Shown in pieces: positions 1-8,690 of a DNA stretch of 64,000 nucleotides. The first letter of the stretch is position 1. The number at the start of each line of letters is the position of its first letter. Origin of the DNA: Pararhodobacter sp. (lineage in GTDB: Bacteria > Pseudomonadota > Alphaproteobacteria > Rhodobacterales > Rhodobacteraceae); assembly GCF_034676545.1 (NCBI RefSeq), contig NZ_JAUCBZ010000015.1, positions 527,001 to 591,000 of the forward strand. The letters are read 5' to 3'. The position numbers and the translations under genes were made by a program. Below the pieces are notes generated by a model, which saw only the letters and a list, made by a program, of their open reading frames with translations, had not been told where the DNA came from and ran no database searches.

Positions 1-550
1 TCAGGTCATCATAGGACAGCCACGAACCCAGCGCGCGCGGATTGTTGACCTGCGCCGCCGACAGGATGCGCATACAGACCGACTCCAGCCCGCGCTTGTC
101 CCAGTACAGCGATGCCAGATCCTCGGCAAAACACTTGGCGAGGCCGTAGAACGTATCCGGCCGGTGCGGCGCGTCGGTGCCGATGAAATCCTGCTTTTTA
201 TGCATCCCCACCGCGTGAATCGAGCTGGCATAGACCACCCGGCGCACCTTGTGCTGATAGGCGGCCTCCCAGACGTTATAGGCCCCGATGAAATTCGGCC
301 CCAGCAGCGTCTCGAACGGGCGTTCGTCACCGATGGCCCCGAAATGCACCACCATATCCGCGCCCTCGATGACCGCAGACATGTCCTCCAGGCTTTCCAG
401 ATTGGCCTTTTGATAGCGCTCGCCGGGATAGAGTGTGCCGATATCGTCAAACAGGTCGGTCGAGACCAACTCGTCGCACATCTTGCTGAGTGGCTCGCGC
501 AGATACGACCCCAAGCGCCCGGCAGCCCCGGTCAGAACAAGTTTCTTCAT
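1..550 (-). CDS. NAD(P)-dependent epimerase/dehydrogenase, uronate dehydrogenase-like (3' end cut by window edge)
   Basis: Extended short-chain dehydrogenase fold, 183 residues visible from ATG at 550. The Rossmann glycine motif TGAAGRLG is at residues 7-14, the SSIH catalytic-serine segment at about 109-112 and the YxxxK motif (YGLAK) at 135-139. The GMHKKQ stretch after SSIH and the short N-terminal half resemble uronate dehydrogenases (hexuronate to aldarolactone, NAD-dependent); other NAD-dependent epimerases remain possible. It starts 34 nt after the FAD oxidase gene on the same strand, so it is probably the last visible member of the hyu operon. The C-terminus lies outside the window. 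The family call is firm; the substrate is not. Confidence 0.8.
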   Translation of the reverse strand, partial: MKKLVLTGAAGRLGSYLREPLSKMCDELVSTDLFDDIGTLYPGERYQKANLESLEDMSAVIEGADMVVHFGAIGDERPFETLLGPNFIGAYNVWEAAYQHKVRRVVYASSIHAVGMHKKQDFIGTDAPHRPDTFYGLAKCFAEDLASLYWDKRGLESVCMRILSAAQVNNPRALGSWLSYDDL

Positions 551-584
551 CGTGCAAATCCTTCAATCGTCGCGCTTTCGCGCT

Positions 585-1784
585 TCATATCACGGCTTTT
601 TCAATCAATGGCTCCTTGCGCGCAACCCGGTCATAGCCAAACGGCGACAGGTCCAGCGTACGGAATGCGCCATAGGTCACCAGTTCCGAAATCCCGCGCC
701 CCATGGCCGGCGACTGCTGCAACCCGTGGCCCGAGAAGCCGTTGAGGAACAGGAAGTTCTCAACCTGAGTGTGCGGCCCCAGAACGGCGTTCTGGTCCAG
801 CGTGTTATAGGCATAATGACCGGCCCATTCGGTGACGATCTTGATCGACTCGAATTGCGGGATGCGGGTGGCGATGATCGGCCAGACGTGATCCTGCCAC
901 AGATCCGGGTCCATGCGGAAGTCGTCGTAATCAACGGCAGGGTCCGGGTCGCCCTTGGAGCCCGCCAGATAGGTTTTCGGCCCATCCTGACGCATGTGCA
1001 CGCCGCTGGGGTCGATGGTCAGCGGCAGATCGCGGCTGAGGGGTTTCTCGGCGCTGAACACCCAAGTATAGCGTTTGCGTGGCTCCACCGGCAGGTCGAT
1101 CCCCGCCATCCGGGCCGTGCGCGCGGCACGCGGGCCCGAGGCATTGATCACCGTGCCGCAGCCGATGACCGCGCCCGAGGCCAGGGTGACGCTCTCCACC
1201 CGCGTCCCCGACGCATTGCGCGTCATCGCCACAACCTCGTCCGCGATGTATTCGACGCCCCGCGCCCGCGCCGATCTGCGCCACCAGTCGAACACCGTGC
1301 CGCCGTCCCAATAGCCTTCGTCCTTGGTGTTGATGCTGCCCAACAGGATGTCATCGACCACAAAGAACGGGTATTCGGCGCGTATCTGATCGGCCGTCAA
1401 CAGCCGCGTTTCCGCCCCCGCCGCCAGTTGCACCGTCTGATTCGCGCGCAGCGTGTCAGCAAAACCCGGAGTATCCGCCAGATACAGATAGCCGTAATTC
1501 TGGATCGTCAGCTCGGGCACACGCGGATCGCCGCCCATATACTGCCGCAGGTTCTTGACGAAATCGGCGGCAAATTGCGAAATCCGCACGTTCAGCGGGT
1601 TGGAAAACTGCTGGCGCATACAGGAATTGGTGTGCGCGGTAGAGCAGCTTTGATAGCTGGGGTCTTTCTCGACCACCAGAATGCGCCCGGTGAAATCCGG
1701 GTTATCGGTCAGGAACCACGCCGCCGAGGAGCCCATGATCGCCCCGCCGATGATCACCACGTCATAGGTTTCGTGTTGCGGCAT
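585..1784 (-). CDS. FAD-dependent oxidoreductase, DAO/sarcosine oxidase-like
   Basis: A 399-residue D-amino-acid oxidase superfamily flavoprotein. The dinucleotide-binding motif GGAIMG is at residues 13-18, followed by the VVEKD segment that binds ribose; the C-terminal part has the FSGHGLQQSPAMG flavin-contact motif. These proteins oxidise secondary or primary amino acids such as sarcosine, glycine or methylated amines. The start codon overlaps the hyuB stop as TGATG at 1784, which indicates translational coupling with the hydantoinase genes. The context suggests it acts on an amino acid or N-methyl amino acid released by the hydantoinase, but this is inference. The exact substrate cannot be read from the sequence. 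Confidence 0.85.
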   Translation of the reverse strand: MPQHETYDVVIIGGAIMGSSAAWFLTDNPDFTGRILVVEKDPSYQSCSTAHTNSCMRQQFSNPLNVRISQFAADFVKNLRQYMGGDPRVPELTIQNYGYLYLADTPGFADTLRANQTVQLAAGAETRLLTADQIRAEYPFFVVDDILLGSINTKDEGYWDGGTVFDWWRRSARARGVEYIADEVVAMTRNASGTRVESVTLASGAVIGCGTVINASGPRAARTARMAGIDLPVEPRKRYTWVFSAEKPLSRDLPLTIDPSGVHMRQDGPKTYLAGSKGDPDPAVDYDDFRMDPDLWQDHVWPIIATRIPQFESIKIVTEWAGHYAYNTLDQNAVLGPHTQVENFLFLNGFSGHGLQQSPAMGRGISELVTYGAFRTLDLSPFGYDRVARKEPLIEKAVI

Positions 1785-3484
1785 CAGAACCCCTCACCCA
1801 AGGCTGCACGCGCCAGAACATCGTCAATCACGTCGGCCTCCAGCCCATATACATCCCGCGCAGTCTTGGCGGAAATATAGCCCAGCGCAAGATCGCGCCG
1901 CACTTGTCCCGGGTCACGATCCGGCGCCGCGCCGTAGCCCGCGCCACCCGGAAACGCCATCATCACCCGGCGGCCATGCGGCACGAATTGCTTGCCCTTG
2001 CCGCGCATCTTTGTGCCGTCATCCTGCGCGATGGTGGTCGGCGCGCCCGGCCCGCCGCCACGACGGCCCAGCGCCGGATGATCCACCCGGTCGAGCATCG
2101 CCTGAATGTCGAACTCGAACCCCTCGCGCGCGCCGACCTCCATATATTGCCCCAACCCGCCACGAAATTGCCCGGTGCCGCCTGAATCCGGCCGCAGCTC
2201 CTTGCGCCAGATGATCACCGGACCGACCTGTTCGGTGGCCTCGACCGGCATGGTCATCACGCCCGAGGGGAACGCCGTGGCGTTCATCCCGTCCAGCGTC
2301 GGCCGCGCCCCTGCGCCGCCCGAGTTGAAGGTCAGCACCTCGCTTCGGCCCACGCCCGCAGGCCCGTCAGACCGGGGCCGCAGCGACACCTGAAAATTGC
2401 ACAGGCACCCTGCCCCCTCGGCGGGCACGGTGTTCGGCAACAACTGATCCAGCGCGTTATAGACCGTATCCGGCACCATATGGCCGATCACATGCCTCAG
2501 CGCCACGGGCGCGGGGTGGACGGCGTTGACGATGCTATCGACCGGGGCGACCACCTCGAACGGCGCGAGGCTGGCGGCGTTGTTGGGGATTTCCGGCGCA
2601 ATCGCACATTTCAGCGCGTAGCAGGAATAGGCCTTGGTATAGACCAGCGGCACGTTGATGCCTTTCTTGTCCAGCCCGCTGGTGCCCTCCCAGTCACACA
2701 GCACGCGGTCACGCGCAATCGTTACCCGCACTTTCAGGTCGATCGGCTTGGAATAGCCATCAATCCGCATCGCGCCATCGGCCACACCGGGCGTCAGGGC
2801 GTTGATCCGCTCCAAGGTCGCCTTGCGCGAGTTGGTCAGGATGAAATCGGAAATCCCGCCCAGATCGGCCAGCGCAAATTCGCGCATCATGTCGATCAAC
2901 CGACGGTGGCCAATCTCGTTGCAGGTGGCCAGCGCGTAGATATCGCCGATCAACTGATCCGGCTCGCGCACATTGCCGCGAATGATCGTGATCAGCGTGC
3001 GATCCACCGCGCCCTTGTCGGCCAGCCGCATGATCGGCAGATACAACCCCTCCTCATAGACCGAGTTCGCATCCGCCCCGAACCCACGCCCGCCGATATC
3101 GACGATATGCGCGGTGCAGGCAAAGAACCCGACCAGCGCGCCGTTGTGAAAACTGGGTGTCACCACGGTGATGTCGTGCAGATGCCCGGTGCCCTCCCAG
3201 GGGTCGTTGGTCAGATAGACATCACCCTCGGCCATCGTCTCGCGCCCAATGCGCCGGATGAAATGCGGCACGGCGTCGGCCATGGCGTTCACATGGCCGG
3301 GCGTTCCGGTCACCGCCTGCGCCAGCATCTGCCCCTGCGCGTTATAGACCCCCGCCGACAGATCGCCCGCCTCGCGCACCGAGGTCGAGAACGCGGTGCG
3401 CACCAAGGCCTGCGCCTGTTCCTCGACCACCGAGATCAGGCGGTTCCACATGACCTGATAGGCAACTTTGCTGACCTCAGCCAT
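1784..3484 (-). CDS. hyuB: Hydantoinase B/oxoprolinase family protein
   Basis: A 566-residue HyuB-family subunit, the partner of HyuA in ATP-dependent opening of hydantoin or 5-oxoproline-type rings. It has the NDPWEGTGHLHD segment near residues 94-105, the DWEGTSG motif in the middle, and the glycine-rich C-terminus (GGLGQYMEVGA) typical of the family. The ATG at 3484 was chosen because AAGGAGG lies just upstream, and the frame upstream of it is the end of hyuA. It overlaps hyuA by 8 nt and the oxidase gene by 1 nt. N-methylhydantoinase, hydantoinase or acetophenone-carboxylase-like substrates are all possible. Confidence 0.88.
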   Translation of the reverse strand: MAEVSKVAYQVMWNRLISVVEEQAQALVRTAFSTSVREAGDLSAGVYNAQGQMLAQAVTGTPGHVNAMADAVPHFIRRIGRETMAEGDVYLTNDPWEGTGHLHDITVVTPSFHNGALVGFFACTAHIVDIGGRGFGADANSVYEEGLYLPIMRLADKGAVDRTLITIIRGNVREPDQLIGDIYALATCNEIGHRRLIDMMREFALADLGGISDFILTNSRKATLERINALTPGVADGAMRIDGYSKPIDLKVRVTIARDRVLCDWEGTSGLDKKGINVPLVYTKAYSCYALKCAIAPEIPNNAASLAPFEVVAPVDSIVNAVHPAPVALRHVIGHMVPDTVYNALDQLLPNTVPAEGAGCLCNFQVSLRPRSDGPAGVGRSEVLTFNSGGAGARPTLDGMNATAFPSGVMTMPVEATEQVGPVIIWRKELRPDSGGTGQFRGGLGQYMEVGAREGFEFDIQAMLDRVDHPALGRRGGGPGAPTTIAQDDGTKMRGKGKQFVPHGRRVMMAFPGGAGYGAAPDRDPGQVRRDLALGYISAKTARDVYGLEADVIDDVLARAALGEGF

Positions 3485-5567
3485 GGGCGGCCTCCTTGGT
3501 GCGAATATCCAGACACCCATCGGCCTGCGCGATCATCGAGCGACTGGTGGGAATGATGATGGTGGTTTCTTCCTCAGTGACAACAGCGGGGCCATCGACG
3601 GTCTGGCCGGTGGTCAACTGGCCGCGCTCGACCACTGTGGCCTCGGTTACATGGCCCAGCGCCGGGTCGAACAGGGTGCGCGTGCCGCTGCTGGGTGCGG
3701 AGCCACTTGGCACTGCAGGCGCAAGGCGCGCGACGGCATCGGTCAACGTAAAGGCGTTGACCGACCAGACGGTGATCTCCGCCTCCATCCCCTCGACGGA
3801 TCGACCAAACAGCTTGACATAATCCGCCTCGAACAGGCGCAGGAACGTCTCGGCATCGGGGTTTGCCGCTTGCTCGGGCGTCAACGACACCGGGATTTCC
3901 CAGCCTTGCCCGGAATAGCGCATGTAGACCTTGTGCTCTGACAGGATCTCGGCCGTCGCATCGCAGGATTGCACGAAACTGCACGCCTCGGCCTCCATCT
4001 CCTTGAACAGCGCCGTGACCTTTGCCGGATCAAACGCGCCGATCTTCATAAAGACCGAGCGGTTGGCCTCAAAGCTGAACGGCGCGCGCAAAAACCCGAT
4101 GGCCGAGCCGACGCCCGCCCCCTGCGGCACCAGACAGCGCGCGATGCCCAGCTTTTCGCACAGCCGCGCGGCGTGCAGGGGGGCCGCGCCGCCAAAGGCG
4201 ATCATCGTGTAATCCGACAGATCCTCGCCATTCTCAACGGCATGAACCCGCGCGGCATTGGCCATATTCTCATCGACCACCTCGGCCAGCCCCCAGGCGG
4301 CCTCAACGGCGTCCATCTCCAGCCGGTCGCCCAGATGCACGCGCAGCGCCGTGCGCGAGGCGTCAGGATACAAAGGAATCGAGCCGCCCGCGAAATTGTC
4401 GGGGTCCAGCTTGCCCAGCACCAGATCGGCATCGGTCACCGCCGGACGTTCGCCACCGCGCCCATAGCACGCAGGCCCCGGCTCTGACCCGGCACTTTCC
4501 GGCCCGACGCGGATTTGCCCCAGCACATCGACATGCGCCAAAGACCCGCCGCCCGCGCCGATCTCGACCATGTCGATCACCGGAATCGAGATCGGCATGC
4601 CAGAGCCTTTCTTGAACCGATACGTCCGCGCCACCTCGAACACCCGCGCGGTTTTCGGTGTCTGGTTCTTGATCAGGCAAATCTTGGCCGTGGTGCCGCC
4701 CATATCGAAGGACAAAACCTTGTCCAACCCATGCCGCGCGGCAATATCGGCGGCGAACACCGCCCCGCCCGCCGGGCCGGATTCGACCAGCCGCACCGGA
4801 AATTCCGCCGCCGTCTCGATGTCGATGATCCCGCCGCCCGAATGCATCAGGAACACCGGGCAATCCGCGCCCTCGGCGGCCAGACGCCCCTTCAGCCGCC
4901 CCAGATAGGATTTCATCAGCGGCTTGATATAGGCGTTGGCGATGGTGGTGTTGAACCGCTCGTATTCGCGCATCTGCGGCGAGACTTGCGAGGACAGCGA
5001 CACCATGACCCCCGGCAAACGCGCGGCCAGAACCTGCGCGATCAGCCGTTCATGCGCGTCATTCACATAGGAATGCAACAGGCCCACCGCGATACTCTCA
5101 TAGCCTGCCGCGCCCAGCGTATCGGCCAGCGCCTCGACCTCGGCACGCTCCAGCGGCATCAAGACCTCGCCGCGTGCATCCATGCGCTCGGTCACCACAT
5201 AGCGGCGGTTCCGGGCCAGCAGGGGTTCGGGCAGCGTCAGGTTCAGATCATATTGCTCGAACCGGCTTTCGGTGCGCATTTCGATGACATCGCGAAAACC
5301 CTTGGTGGTGATCAGCGCCGTCTTCGCCCCGCGCCGCTCGATCAGCGCATTGGTCGCCAGGGTCGTGCCGTGGATGATCTGCCCGATGGATGAGGCCGCA
5401 ACCCCGGCCTTGGCGCAAACCCGGTGCATCCCCTCCAGGATCGCCTCCTCGGGCGCGCTGTAGGTGGTCAGAACCTTGGTCGAGTGCCGCGCAGTGCCAA
5501 CCTCAAGGACCACATCGGTAAAGGTGCCGCCGATATCGACGCCCAATCTGATAGAATCACGCGCCAT
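3477..5567 (-). CDS. hyuA: Hydantoinase/oxoprolinase family protein, subunit A
   Basis: A 696-residue HyuA-type ATPase subunit. The N-terminal DIGGTFTDV phosphate-binding motif of the actin-like ATPase fold is at residues 11-19, HGTTLATNAL follows near 66, and the SFDMGGTTAKICL motif lies in the middle of the protein. Length and motifs match N-methylhydantoinase A / 5-oxoprolinase A. GGAGG precedes the ATG at 5567. It is the first structural gene of a tightly overlapping hyuA-hyuB-oxidase set behind a LysR gene. Substrate candidates are N-methylhydantoin (creatinine route), 5-oxoproline or hydantoin-5-propionate; the sequence does not decide. Confidence 0.9.
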   Translation of the reverse strand: MARDSIRLGVDIGGTFTDVVLEVGTARHSTKVLTTYSAPEEAILEGMHRVCAKAGVAASSIGQIIHGTTLATNALIERRGAKTALITTKGFRDVIEMRTESRFEQYDLNLTLPEPLLARNRRYVVTERMDARGEVLMPLERAEVEALADTLGAAGYESIAVGLLHSYVNDAHERLIAQVLAARLPGVMVSLSSQVSPQMREYERFNTTIANAYIKPLMKSYLGRLKGRLAAEGADCPVFLMHSGGGIIDIETAAEFPVRLVESGPAGGAVFAADIAARHGLDKVLSFDMGGTTAKICLIKNQTPKTARVFEVARTYRFKKGSGMPISIPVIDMVEIGAGGGSLAHVDVLGQIRVGPESAGSEPGPACYGRGGERPAVTDADLVLGKLDPDNFAGGSIPLYPDASRTALRVHLGDRLEMDAVEAAWGLAEVVDENMANAARVHAVENGEDLSDYTMIAFGGAAPLHAARLCEKLGIARCLVPQGAGVGSAIGFLRAPFSFEANRSVFMKIGAFDPAKVTALFKEMEAEACSFVQSCDATAEILSEHKVYMRYSGQGWEIPVSLTPEQAANPDAETFLRLFEADYVKLFGRSVEGMEAEITVWSVNAFTLTDAVARLAPAVPSGSAPSSGTRTLFDPALGHVTEATVVERGQLTTGQTVDGPAVVTEEETTIIIPTSRSMIAQADGCLDIRTKEAAHG

Positions 5568-5651
5568 GAGCGGGCCTCCGTTGGTTCATTCCAGTGGCAA
5601 ACCTAGCACTCGCCTACGATAAACAATAATCCTTTGATGTAATGATAAGGA

Positions 5652-6557
5652 TCAGGATTTGTTATCCTTCGCCGGATAAAGCCGCTGCGCGATCTCCACC
5701 GCCGCCGTGACATAGGCCGGGGCCGGGTCCAGCACATACCGCGCGGCAAAGCGCAGATTGTCGGGGTGCCAGGCATAATTCAGCCGCTGCAAACGCCCGT
5801 CCGCCAAAGCCTCGGCGACCATATCCAGCGGCAGACAGGCAATGCCCAGCCCGTCGAGCGCCATCAACAGGCTGGTGCCGATATTCGACGCCGACACCAA
5901 GCGCACCTCTTGGCCGATCTCGCGGAAATGGGCCTCGAGCTGGCGCTGCGGCACCGTGCGGCGCGAGTGGGTCAAAATGGCATGGGGCGCGATATCCTGC
6001 GGCTGAACCCGGGCCGCAAACGGCCCCAGTCCGGGTGCCGCAACCCAGGCATAAGCCGATTGCCCCAGCGGCACGGTGCAGCGCGCCTCTTGCGCGAACG
6101 GGCCGCTTTGAAACACCAGATCCAGATCGCGGTCGAACAGCGCCTTGCTCAGCGTGGCGCTCAGATCCACCGTCAGATCAATGTCGATCGCCGGAAACCG
6201 CGCCCGCATATCCAGCAGGAAGGCCCGCAGCCATGTGTGCGCCACCATCTCGCTGACGCCCAGCCGCAGCACGCCCTTGAACAGCGTCTCATCGCCCACC
6301 ACGGCCTGAAACGCCTCGGCCGCCGCCAGAATATCGCGCGCCGGGCGCAGCAGGTCCTGCCCCTTGGGCGTCAGGCGCACCGAGCCCGCGTCCCGCTCCA
6401 TCAACCGCACGCCCAGCCGTTCCTCAAGCTGCGACATCCGGCTGGAGATGTTGGGCTGTGTCGTGTTCAGCCGCTCTGCCGCGCGCCGGAACGTGCCCAG
6501 ATCAGCGACCGACACGAACGCCTCGATATGTTTCAGGGTAAAGGGAATCCGGGTCAT
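5652..6557 (-). CDS. LysR-family transcriptional regulator
   Basis: A LysR-type activator/repressor of about 301 residues: an N-terminal winged helix-turn-helix (FRRAAERLNTTQPNISSRMS, then a second helix with LEERLG) and a C-terminal periplasmic-binding-like effector domain. The frame stays open up to 6590, but the ATG at 6557 has a better GAGGCG site and starts the protein at the usual distance before the HTH. It lies 84 nt upstream of hyuA on the same strand and back to back with hutI. It is a natural candidate regulator of the hyu genes; control of hut by it is possible but the hut promoter shows a different type of operator. Confidence 0.88.
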   Translation of the reverse strand: MTRIPFTLKHIEAFVSVADLGTFRRAAERLNTTQPNISSRMSQLEERLGVRLMERDAGSVRLTPKGQDLLRPARDILAAAEAFQAVVGDETLFKGVLRLGVSEMVAHTWLRAFLLDMRARFPAIDIDLTVDLSATLSKALFDRDLDLVFQSGPFAQEARCTVPLGQSAYAWVAAPGLGPFAARVQPQDIAPHAILTHSRRTVPQRQLEAHFREIGQEVRLVSASNIGTSLLMALDGLGIACLPLDMVAEALADGRLQRLNYAWHPDNLRFAARYVLDPAPAYVTAAVEIAQRLYPAKDNKS

Positions 6558-6646
6558 GCCGCGCCTCAAAGCCTCTGGCTGGTCTTGCATCCCGGCTTTG
6601 CCAAGTCAAAGGCCAAGGCAATTTTCGGCACCAGGCGATATCCGCG

Positions 6647-6675
6647 TTGACATTAATATGTAAATACATATTGGA
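6647..6675 (+). promoter_or_regulatory. hutI promoter with overlapping HutC-type operator
   Basis: TTGACA at 6647-6652 and TATTGG at 6669-6674, spaced 16 nt, form a plausible sigma-70 promoter ahead of hutI. A perfect dyad AATATGTA-AA-TACATATT occupies 6655-6672, between and over the -10. Its core TGTA-N2-TACA is the half-site pattern known for HutC, the GntR-family urocanate-responsive repressor. The promoter and dyad are seen directly; the repressor identity is inferred from the known HutC pattern, and no hutC gene is in the window. Confidence 0.7.
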
Positions 6676-6705
6676 TAGGGCGATACCTTCAGCCAAGGAC
6701 CGACC

Positions 6706-7908
6706 ATGCCCAGCACAACTGTCTTTTCCAACGCCACCGCCGCAACCATGACGCCCGAAACCGCGGATTACGGGCTGGTGCGCAACGCGGCGATTGTGGT
6801 TTCGGACGGGCGGATTGCCTGGGTTGGGGCGCAAGAGGCGCTGCCCGAACCCTATCGCGATGCGCCGACGCAAGATCTGGACGGGCGGCTGGTCACCCCG
6901 GCGCTGATCGACTGTCACACGCATATCGTGCATGGCGGCAACCGCGCGATGGAGTTCGAGATGCGGCTGCAAGGCGCCAGTTACGAGGAGGTCGCGCGCG
7001 CGGGCGGCGGTATTGTCTCGACCGTCTCGGCAACCCGCGAGGCCAGCTTTGACGAGTTGCTGGCCAAGGCCCTGACCCGCGCCGATGCCTTGATCGCGCA
7101 GGGTGTCAGCACCGTTGAAATCAAGTCCGGCTATGGTCTGAACCAAGAAACCGAACTCAAGATGCTGCGCGTCGCCCGCGCGATTGCGCAACACCGCCCG
7201 ATTCGCGTGATGACCAGCTTTCTGGGCGCGCATGCCGTGCCCAAGGGCATGGATGCCGACGCCTATATCGACACGATCTGTATTCCGGCCCTGAACGCGG
7301 CCCACGCCGAGGGGCTGGTCGATGCGGTGGACGGGTTCTGCGAGGGCATCGCCTTTGACACGACGCAGATCAGCCGCGTGTTCGATCAGGCCCGCGCCCT
7401 GGGTCTGCCGCTCAAATTGCACGCCGAGCAACTCAGCAACATCGGTGGCACGGCCTTGGCCGCGCGCTATGGTGCGATGTCCGCCGATCACGTCGAATAC
7501 GCGACCGAGGACGACGCCAGGGCGCTGGCCGCCTCGGGCACCGTTGCGGTGATTCTGCCGGGCGCGTTCTACACGATCCACGAGACCCAGGCCCCACCAA
7601 TACAGGCGTTCCGCGATCATGGCGTGCCGATGGCCGTCGCGACCGACTGGAACCCCGGCACCTCGCCGCTGGGGTCGATTCTGCTGGCGATGAACATGGC
7701 CTGCACCCTGTTCCGCATGACCCCCGCCGAGGCTTTGGCCGGCACCACCCGCAACGCCGCCCGCGCGCTGGGCCTGACGGATACCGGCACCATCGCGCCG
7801 GGGATGCGCGCCGATCTGGCGATCTGGAATGTCGCGGAACCTGCGGAACTGTCCTACGGTATCGGCATCAACCCACTGCACAACCGCATCTTTGGAGGGG
7901 TTCAATGA
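6706..7908 (+). CDS. hutI: Imidazolonepropionase
   Basis: 400 residues, normal length. HutI hydrolyses 4-imidazolone-5-propionate to N-formimidoyl-L-glutamate, the third step of histidine degradation, in the cytoplasm. Metal ligands of the amidohydrolase fold are visible: CHTH with His71 and His73, the LKLHAEQ histidine, the SADHVEY histidine, and the aspartate in TDWNPGTSP. The substrate-binding EIKSGYG motif is present. AAGGA lies 8 nt before the ATG. Its stop overlaps the hutG start (ATGA), so hutI-hutG-hutU form one translationally coupled operon. Confidence 0.96.
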   Translation: MPSTTVFSNATAATMTPETADYGLVRNAAIVVSDGRIAWVGAQEALPEPYRDAPTQDLDGRLVTPALIDCHTHIVHGGNRAMEFEMRLQGASYEEVARAGGGIVSTVSATREASFDELLAKALTRADALIAQGVSTVEIKSGYGLNQETELKMLRVARAIAQHRPIRVMTSFLGAHAVPKGMDADAYIDTICIPALNAAHAEGLVDAVDGFCEGIAFDTTQISRVFDQARALGLPLKLHAEQLSNIGGTALAARYGAMSADHVEYATEDDARALAASGTVAVILPGAFYTIHETQAPPIQAFRDHGVPMAVATDWNPGTSPLGSILLAMNMACTLFRMTPAEALAGTTRNAARALGLTDTGTIAPGMRADLAIWNVAEPAELSYGIGINPLHNRIFGGVQ

Positions 7909-8690
7909 GCCTTCTGGAAATATCCCGCGCCGACAGCCCTCTGGTTCTGGGTCTGCCGCACACTGGCACCGACATTCCGGCCGATTGCGCGGCGGGTCTC
8001 AATGACACGGGCCGCGCGATTGCCGATACCGACTGGCATATCCATGAGCTTTATGCGGGGCTGGTCGAGGCCACGACGGTGCGCACCCTGGTGCATCGTT
8101 ATGTGATCGACGCCAACCGCGACCCGACCGGAGTCAGCCTCTATCCCGGCCAGAACACCACCGGGCTTTGCCCGCTGACCGATTTCGACGGGCAGCCGAT
8201 TTACCACCCCGGACAGGAACCCGACGCCGCCGAGATCGAGCGCCGCCGCGCCACCTATCACGCGCCCTATCATGCCGCCCTGGTCGCGGAACTGGCCCGC
8301 GTCAAAGCCATCCACGGCTTCGCGATCCTCTATGATTGTCACTCGATCCGCTCACAGATCCCGTTCCTGTTCGACGGCACGCTGCCCGATTTCAACATCG
8401 GCACCAACAATGGCGAAACCTGTGATCCCGCCATCGAGCGCGCCACCTATGACATTTGCCAGGCCGCGTCCGGCTACACCTCGATCCTGAACGGTCGCTT
8501 CAAGGGCGGCTGGACCACGCGCCACTATGGCCAGCCCGGCCAAGGCGTGCACGCGATCCAGATGGAACTGGCGCAATCGACCTATATGCAGGAGAGCCCG
8601 GATTGGCCCTATGACTCCGCCAAGGCCCGCGCCCTGCGCCCGCATCTGAAAACCATCCTCAACACCCTGACCGCCTGGAGGCCCCAATGA
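7905..8690 (+). CDS. hutG: N-formylglutamate deformylase
   Basis: A 261-residue protein of the N-formylglutamate amidohydrolase family, with LPHTGTDIP near the N-terminus, ADTDWHIHELY, DANRDP and LYDCHSIRS as conserved metal-site segments. It hydrolyses N-formyl-L-glutamate to glutamate and formate. This form of HutG belongs to the five-step pathway that needs HutF (formiminoglutamate deiminase), and hutF is not in this window. It overlaps hutI and hutU by 4 nt each. Confidence 0.93.
   Translation: MSLLEISRADSPLVLGLPHTGTDIPADCAAGLNDTGRAIADTDWHIHELYAGLVEATTVRTLVHRYVIDANRDPTGVSLYPGQNTTGLCPLTDFDGQPIYHPGQEPDAAEIERRRATYHAPYHAALVAELARVKAIHGFAILYDCHSIRSQIPFLFDGTLPDFNIGTNNGETCDPAIERATYDICQAASGYTSILNGRFKGGWTTRHYGQPGQGVHAIQMELAQSTYMQESPDWPYDSAKARALRPHLKTILNTLTAWRPQ

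Noticed and set aside
5629..5652. ATCCTT...AAGGAT inverted repeat between LysR and hyuA
   Set aside because: The spacer is long and the arms are short; it could be a LysR site or chance, too weak to list as a feature.
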